A stretch of DNA of 64,000 bases, taken from NCBI RefSeq assembly GCF_000003815.2, contig NC_049987.1, positions 16,562,294-16,626,293 on the forward strand, given 5' to 3'. This document shows positions 58,657 to 64,000 of the stretch, piece by piece. Source of the DNA: Branchiostoma floridae. Lineage: Eukaryota > Chordata > Leptocardii > Amphioxiformes > Branchiostomatidae. The notes below the pieces were generated by a model, which saw only the letters and a list, made by a program, of their open reading frames with translations, had not been told where the DNA came from and did no database searches. The first letter of the stretch is position 1. Every line of letters begins with the position of its first letter. A program made the translations under genes and the position numbers.

Positions 58657-59852
58657 TGAGGGTACCGGTGTGAGTTGATCATAACCATTATGGTCTCAGA
58701 ATGGGGTAGGGAATTTCCCGAGCAGCCTTAATGACCCCTGCTTATCTTATTGGTTCAGATAGTGCTTTAGGCTAACTCTTAGCGAGTCTCGGTCATTTTT
58801 TATTTAGGGAGACGAAATATTGTTCCAGTCCTATTTATTCAACCTGTAGTCTTGAAGTGGACTTCGTGTCTTTCAATAAAAAAATGAAACTGCCTAATTA
58901 TAGAAAAGTACCTCTCGTACAATTGAACACTGAGAACAATCATTGCCAAATAGCAAGTACTCAATCAACTGTCACTGACGAAAGGTAACGGATGTTATCT
59001 GAACATCTGACCGTTTCCAATATCATATCCAGTACTAGTTTCTTGGCTAATGCTATTTGGCGTATCTTATTACCTGAATGTCTAACCTTCATCGACGAAA
59101 CAATCATTAACTGTTTGAAAGAAGAAACAGTAGCTAATGACACTACTTATGGTTAAATATTAAGCCACAGCATGTAAAGTTTATGGATGACATCAGCGCG
59201 CTCATTAATTTTTGCCTGGTCATTGCTGATTTTAGAGAAAAAAAAGGAACTTGTTTCCTCTTCGGGGATGGTCAGATAGACCCGAATGGGCAAACATGCT
59301 GTATTGTAGCCTAATGATTATACCTCTAGAAGGGACACTAGGGAGGTAGCCATGATTATAGTTGCAGAAGTGAAACTTGTTGGATAGTTGTAAGAGTGAC
59401 ACCAATATGGAAGCCATGAATGTAGTTGACAGCTTGGCAAGTGATACCAGTGTAGCAAACTAGTATCACTTTTACTACAATAGTTCACTTCTTTAATACA
59501 GGAATGAATGCCTTGTTCGTTGTGATGTCGCGTTTTGTCACTTCAAATCTTGTTACGACGTTTATGGTGTCTATTTTGAAAATTTAGCCATCTTGTTTTT
59601 TTTTACCCATCTTGTATTTTTTCGCGTTATCTCTTTATTTTTGCACTCTGCATAGGATGGCATCCATAAAAGTTACTTGCTGTGGCCCTATGGTTAAATC
59701 TTCCGCTTTATAAACATAACAGGTCGTGTTTTGTATTGATTCCGTCCAGGAGACATAACAGTTAACATACTGCACAGCTCGCCGACGGTTCCTTGGATTT
59801 ACGATTATATCTCAACGACCTTCAGAAGGACACATTATGCAAACATGTCGAC

Positions 59853-61274
59853 TAGGGGTGGGTACTGGTACAAAAAATTCAGGTCCAGGTCCGGTTCTGG
59901 TCCAGAGGATCAGGTCCAGGTTTGGACCTGAACCTGGACCTGATTCACTAGTATGTGAAAACTAGTGAATGGACGATACTTATAACAATGATCCATTTTG
60001 CTACAAAGAAATCTGTTTTGTGGAGTATTTCACTCCCACTGGCGTTTTAACCCTCAAGCACCCGACCTTTTTTTGCGACTAAAATGACCGAGTGGGGTCC
60101 AAACGGACCCCAAAATGTTTTGTTCATAAAATCTCAGTACCATTTCTTATCGGCGATCATTGTATATAAATTGCTTCGTCAATGTAAGAGGAAGATTTTG
60201 AAATGTTAAGGTGTTGATAATTCCAAGTCATTATCATAATTTATGCAAAAGTTCAAAAGGACCACATTTCGCACTAAACCTATTCCGACCAGATAGGGGA
60301 ATTTTGAGGCCCTCAGCAACATTTATGTCGCATAACTCATGAACGGCTAGAGCTAAAGCTACGAAACTTGGTAATTTATCACAAAATATTGTTCGCAAAA
60401 GCTTGTCGTCAATAAAGTAAGTTTATCATTTTTGGGGGTTGCCATGGCAACTATATTCTAACAGGCATATTTTTGTCAAAATTTGACAATTTCAATTTTA
60501 ACAAGGTTTTCTTGGTAAACTACACCTGTTTTCTCACAACAATTAAATTCTATGAAATTCAATGTAATTTTCATGACTTAAAATTTATAATTTATGCTAA
60601 TTTCATGATGTCATTGGTCAAAATCCAAGATGGCCGCCCTGATTAGGCAAATAACGTCATAATGTCGTCAAATTACATGTTGATGACACAGAAATTTTTC
60701 AGAGGATTTAGGTTTACATTCTTATTATTGTCTAAAAGTTTGGTAGTCATATTATAAGTGGTTAAGGAGTTAGCTTCCAAAGTTTGTTTTAAAAACTGCA
60801 CATTTTTGCTGGGGTCCGTTCGGACCCCAGAGGGACTGAACACAAACTTTCTTTATAATTTCCACATTATTGTACCAATCTTTGCAAAACCTTAGGAGAA
60901 GGTTTAAAACATATTGACTGACAAAGTCACGGAAGGATTTTTTCTTCAGATTAAAAATGTTCAAATGGCACTTCAAAATGTACGCCTGGGGTCCAAATGG
61001 ACCCCACTCGGGTGTTTGAGGGTTAAAATCCTAGAAGGCTAACTGCCTCGGTACTGTTGACTGTGAAATATTGGTAGAAATGACTGTATATTCCTCTCTA
61101 CTTCGGTCTTGTTATTTTCCTCCACCAGTAAGCCCCAAAATGTGTGTCATACAATACGTTCATTTTCCAATAGGTCCAACATCCGGTCTACCTAATTTTT
61201 TCAGGTCCGGTTTTTTTCTGGATCGGTCCAATAAGAAAAACCGGTTTTGTACACCGTACCGATGCCCACCGCTA
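59853..61274. mobile_element. hAT-like element, interrupted by a piggyBac-like element
   Basis: TAGGGGTGGGTACTGGTAC at the left, GTACCGATGCCCACCGCTA at the right, flanked by perfect 8-bp ATGTCGAC (59845-59852 and 61275-61282), which fits the hAT consensus nTnnnnAn. Subterminal CAGGTCCGG / GGACC motifs lie at both ends. Without the nested insert it would be about 450 bp. Confidence 0.8.
60051..61022. mobile_element. piggyBac-like non-autonomous element, nested
   Basis: CCCTCAAGCACCCGA at the left and TCGGGTGTTTGAGGG at the right, with TTAA on each side (60047-60050, 61023-61026), the piggyBac target. Three palindromes GGGGTCC-nnnn-GGACCCC sit at about 60093, 60811 and 60988. About 972 bp, no transposase frame. 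Confidence 0.75.
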
Positions 61275-61832
61275 ATGTCGACGATGCATTCAGGAATTAT
61301 CGACAAAGTTTCCTGGTCTTGACAAATTTGTCGCCGGAGGACACGGATTTTTACAACAGAAATTAACCCAGTTCAATACAGTTTCATCATAAAATGGTAC
61401 TTTGGAATCCATATAGAATATTTCTGTCATGTTATTATAGCAGAAAAGTTGCATACGTAGTTTGCAAGCACAATTTTGAATGCTTAAGTATAGAATAACG
61501 TATAAATATATAGCATCTCTAAATATCTCAAGATGTAGGCAAATATTTCACAAGATATACAAACCGGACGTCCTCCCTGTAGCACCTTAGAAAGCCGCTA
61601 GGATGCCCATTAGCTAATTTTACCTTACTTTGTTTAGTTAGTCTGTTTTCTGACCCCTATAGGCCTATCCACCTACCAAATAGAAATATCATAAGCATCA
61701 ATGAAATATGTGATAAACAAAGGACATAAGCATCCATCCACGGATGATTTAGTGATGATGTTCGCAAACACACAAATACACAGACAGACAAACATCAAAG
61801 CCACATCCCTCTTGGCAAAGGTAATTACATAT

Positions 61833-61943
61833 AAAGCTAGATCACCTTTATCCGCGGGTAACCAATATCCGTTGTTTTTAAGAACGGTAGTTTTGGACTG
61901 TGTTTTCTAAATATTACAGTTGGAAACCACCATTCGTGGACTT
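61833..61943. mobile_element. Inverted-repeat MITE, family A copy 9, cut by gap
   Basis: Left end AAGCTAGATCACCTTTATC then GCGGGTAACCAATATCCGTT; the element runs into the N block at 61944, so its right end is unseen. The gap may sit inside because the hairpin was hard to sequence. Confidence 0.75.
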
Positions 61944-62113
61944 NNNNNNNNNNNNNNNNNNNNNNNNNNNNNNNNNNNNNNNNNNNNNNNNNNNNNNNNN
62001 NNNNNNNNNNNNNNNNNNNNNNNNNNNNNNNNNNNNNNNNNNNNNNNNNNNNNNNNNNNNNNNNNNNNNNNNNNNNNNNNNNNNNNNNNNNNNNNNNNNN
62101 NNNNNNNNNNNNN
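61944..62113. other. Assembly gap, 170 N
   Basis: 170 N that cut a family A inverted-repeat element. The right half of that element may lie within the gap. Confidence 0.99.
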
Positions 62114-64000
62114 ACAGTTCCTTGGACACGATTAACGCAAGTGTATGGGTCAGCAAGGTACACACCGCCATTGTATATCGTTCTTACACAACCTGTTCTT
62201 ACACAAGTGTCCAAACGGTGGTCACTCTCTTAAAAAACCCTTCCGATACTGATATGTACTCCTCAGCAGTTGCCAGTGACGAATTTTACGGAATCTCTCG
62301 GTTAGGACGTCCGATGAAATGTTTTCTTTCTCCGTGCACGAATCTTGCTATGCTCAAACATAATCAAGAAGAATGATTCCATAGGACTGCACTCGGGAAT
62401 GACTGACTATCGCTATTCGCTTCGTCCGGGAAATTGGCTGGCAGAAATCGTAAAATAGACGGTGTTGTTGACTGCGCTGCGCGGTAAAAAAATCCTCCCG
62501 GCGTCGGTAGCTTCCTCGTACATGAATCAAACCGATCGAACTCGGAGACGCAACACACGGTTTGCGAAGCACCTTCAATATCAGTCCACGGTGATTACCG
62601 TTCCTATGACAGCAAAGCTACAAAATGGCAGCACAGAAATGTACCTGTAACATTCAACGCACGGCTCAAGCCGGTGGAAACATTAAGCAAGCTTCCCGGA
62701 GAACGTTTTACAAGGATGAGCCGTCACGTAGAATAATGTACACCGAAGCTATTCTGTATTCCTAGAGGGTGCTTGGGGAGTGACGCCATACGCACTTAGT
62801 GAGATCCCCTCAAGAGGCGGAGGGTTACAGCCGCGAGATGTGAGCCTAATCACAGCGCGCATTGATGTCCGCTGGGAAATGTAGCTTCAGTCTACCGTTA
62901 ACGTGTATGTCGTGAAAACTTCGCTAGACTGTTTGCAAAAAATGACATATCGTGTCCTGAAATAAGCATCCGTTGGTTCATAAGTATTGTTGATTTGATA
63001 TGATTTATTAGGCTGTATAAAACATGTAGCCTAGGGTAGTGAGGCTAATCTCCTGGACTAGTGCTAAGTATACGATGTTACGATGACATCATAGTGTACT
63101 ACAGATACTCAGTAATCGTAGTACAACACTTAAAGATGCATTAACAAAATGCTTAAATTATGCAGCGATATTGTTTAAAGGCTTTTAGGGATAAGAATAT
63201 TTATTGCAGATTAATTAAACGACTCTTACTTAAAAAATACATTTTCCCCATTACCACGAAGCGTGAAAAAGCTAGATTTCTATGCCAGATCTACGATACT
63301 TTCACTTGCATGTTATGTCTTTGCTGTGACCTGTACTTAGCTAGGTTGGGAAAAATAATGTACAACAAAGTTCTTCATTCATTTCCGGAAGTTCCGCTGT
63401 AGTACCTGGGAAAGCAACAAGAGGGCCAAAATCTTATCCTTTCTTTACACATTTTGATAGGCTAACATCTCAACACATACCTAATTTAACATAATACATA
63501 AAAGCCCTCCAAAACTTCTTGATTTTCAGAGTGAATTGGGGGTGGGGGGGCAAAACAGGTGCGAACACACCTTTGCAAGTTGTCTTCCCGTACAGACATA
63601 AAAACATCAACTGTACAATAACATTGCAATAACAACATGTATCAATAAACAGAATATAAATTAGCAAGACCATATAAAATAGCAAGGCAGAAATCGTAAA
63701 TTTCTCATCACTCGGTATCCAGTGATGAAGTCGCGTCATCACTGGCTTACCAGTGGGGAATATCTATCGTCACTGGTTTTCCAGTGATGAGGAAACTTCA
63801 GCTGGTAAACCAGTGACGACAAATATACAGTTTACTGAAGATAAAGGAATCATCGTTTCAGTTGAGGTGATTTGAAAGTTAGCACTTAAAGTTATACTGT
63901 CGTCGCCTCTGCAAGTCCCAACACTCCCGGACCAAATCTATCTGTACACCGCTATGGCGACATGTGATCAGGGCGTTTTGTTGCATATCGAAGTCAGCAC
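62114..64000. other. Right-edge DNA, no gene recognised
   Basis: Would be the place to look for the TPBG-like first exon, but no signal peptide with a matching phase-2 donor was seen on the minus strand. Contains the palindrome cluster at 63.7 kb. Confidence 0.4.
63703..63822. repeat. Cluster of CCAGTGATGA palindromic repeats
   Basis: TCCAGTGATGA at 63718, TCATCACTGG, TACCAGTG, TCACTGGTTTTCCAGTGATGA and AAACCAGTGACGA alternate in both orientations across about 120 bp, giving several possible hairpins. No transposon ends recognised. Confidence 0.75.

Noticed and set aside
59232-59417. Minus-strand frame starting MASILVSLLQL as a possible TPBG-like leader exon
   Set aside because: The hydrophobic run is short and no splice donor of phase 2 follows it, so it cannot join the exon at 57282.
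61837-62376. Frames of 71-158 residues on both strands
   Set aside because: Most of each is translated N from the assembly gap.

Overview
The window looks like nuclear DNA of an invertebrate deuterostome, most likely a cephalochordate (amphioxus). Small phase-consistent exons are scattered through long introns. The two recognisable genes resemble vertebrate PKHD1L1 and TPBG, a kringle module is present, and the introns are packed with short inverted-repeat transposons and a LINE. The species assignment is inference; nothing in the sequence names the organism. Two runs of N (9162-9261 and 61944-62113) are assembly gaps.

Layout, all host coding on the minus strand. (1) 118-15835: twenty-two consecutive exons that join in frame with matching splice phases and encode about 838 residues of the N-terminal part of a fibrocystin-L (PKHD1L1) homologue: three IPT/TIG domains, a PA14 domain and the cysteine-containing region after it. 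The gene runs off the left edge. (2) 15.9-28 kb: a long intron holding a ~4.9 kb LINE with an intact 1266-residue endonuclease/reverse transcriptase ORF, inserted inside a small inverted-repeat element with a 12-bp target duplication, plus a second LINE 3' fragment. (3) 28-41.2 kb: a signal-peptide exon at 28046-28136, one complete kringle exon at 29292-29531, and a second signal-peptide exon at 41100-41163. All three use phase-1 junctions, so several N-terminal splice combinations are possible, including a fibrocystin-L with an N-terminal kringle. (4) 42.3-43.9 kb: a foldback-like element with a 51-bp tandem array. (5) 47617-57282: three exons of a TPBG-like (5T4/trophoblast glycoprotein) leucine-rich-repeat membrane protein; its signal-peptide exon was not found. 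Three tandem-repeat arrays lie in its second-to-first exon intron. (6) 57.3-64 kb: no host gene recognised; a hAT-like element with a piggyBac-like element nested inside it.

The two host genes are cell-surface or secreted-pathway proteins but nothing in the sequence links them functionally. The dominant signal in the rest is mobile DNA: at least nine copies of one terminal-inverted-repeat family, three of a second, and several families identified by their own target-site duplications (5, 8, 9 and 12 bp). Several of these end within 8-20 bp of splice donors of the fibrocystin-L gene.
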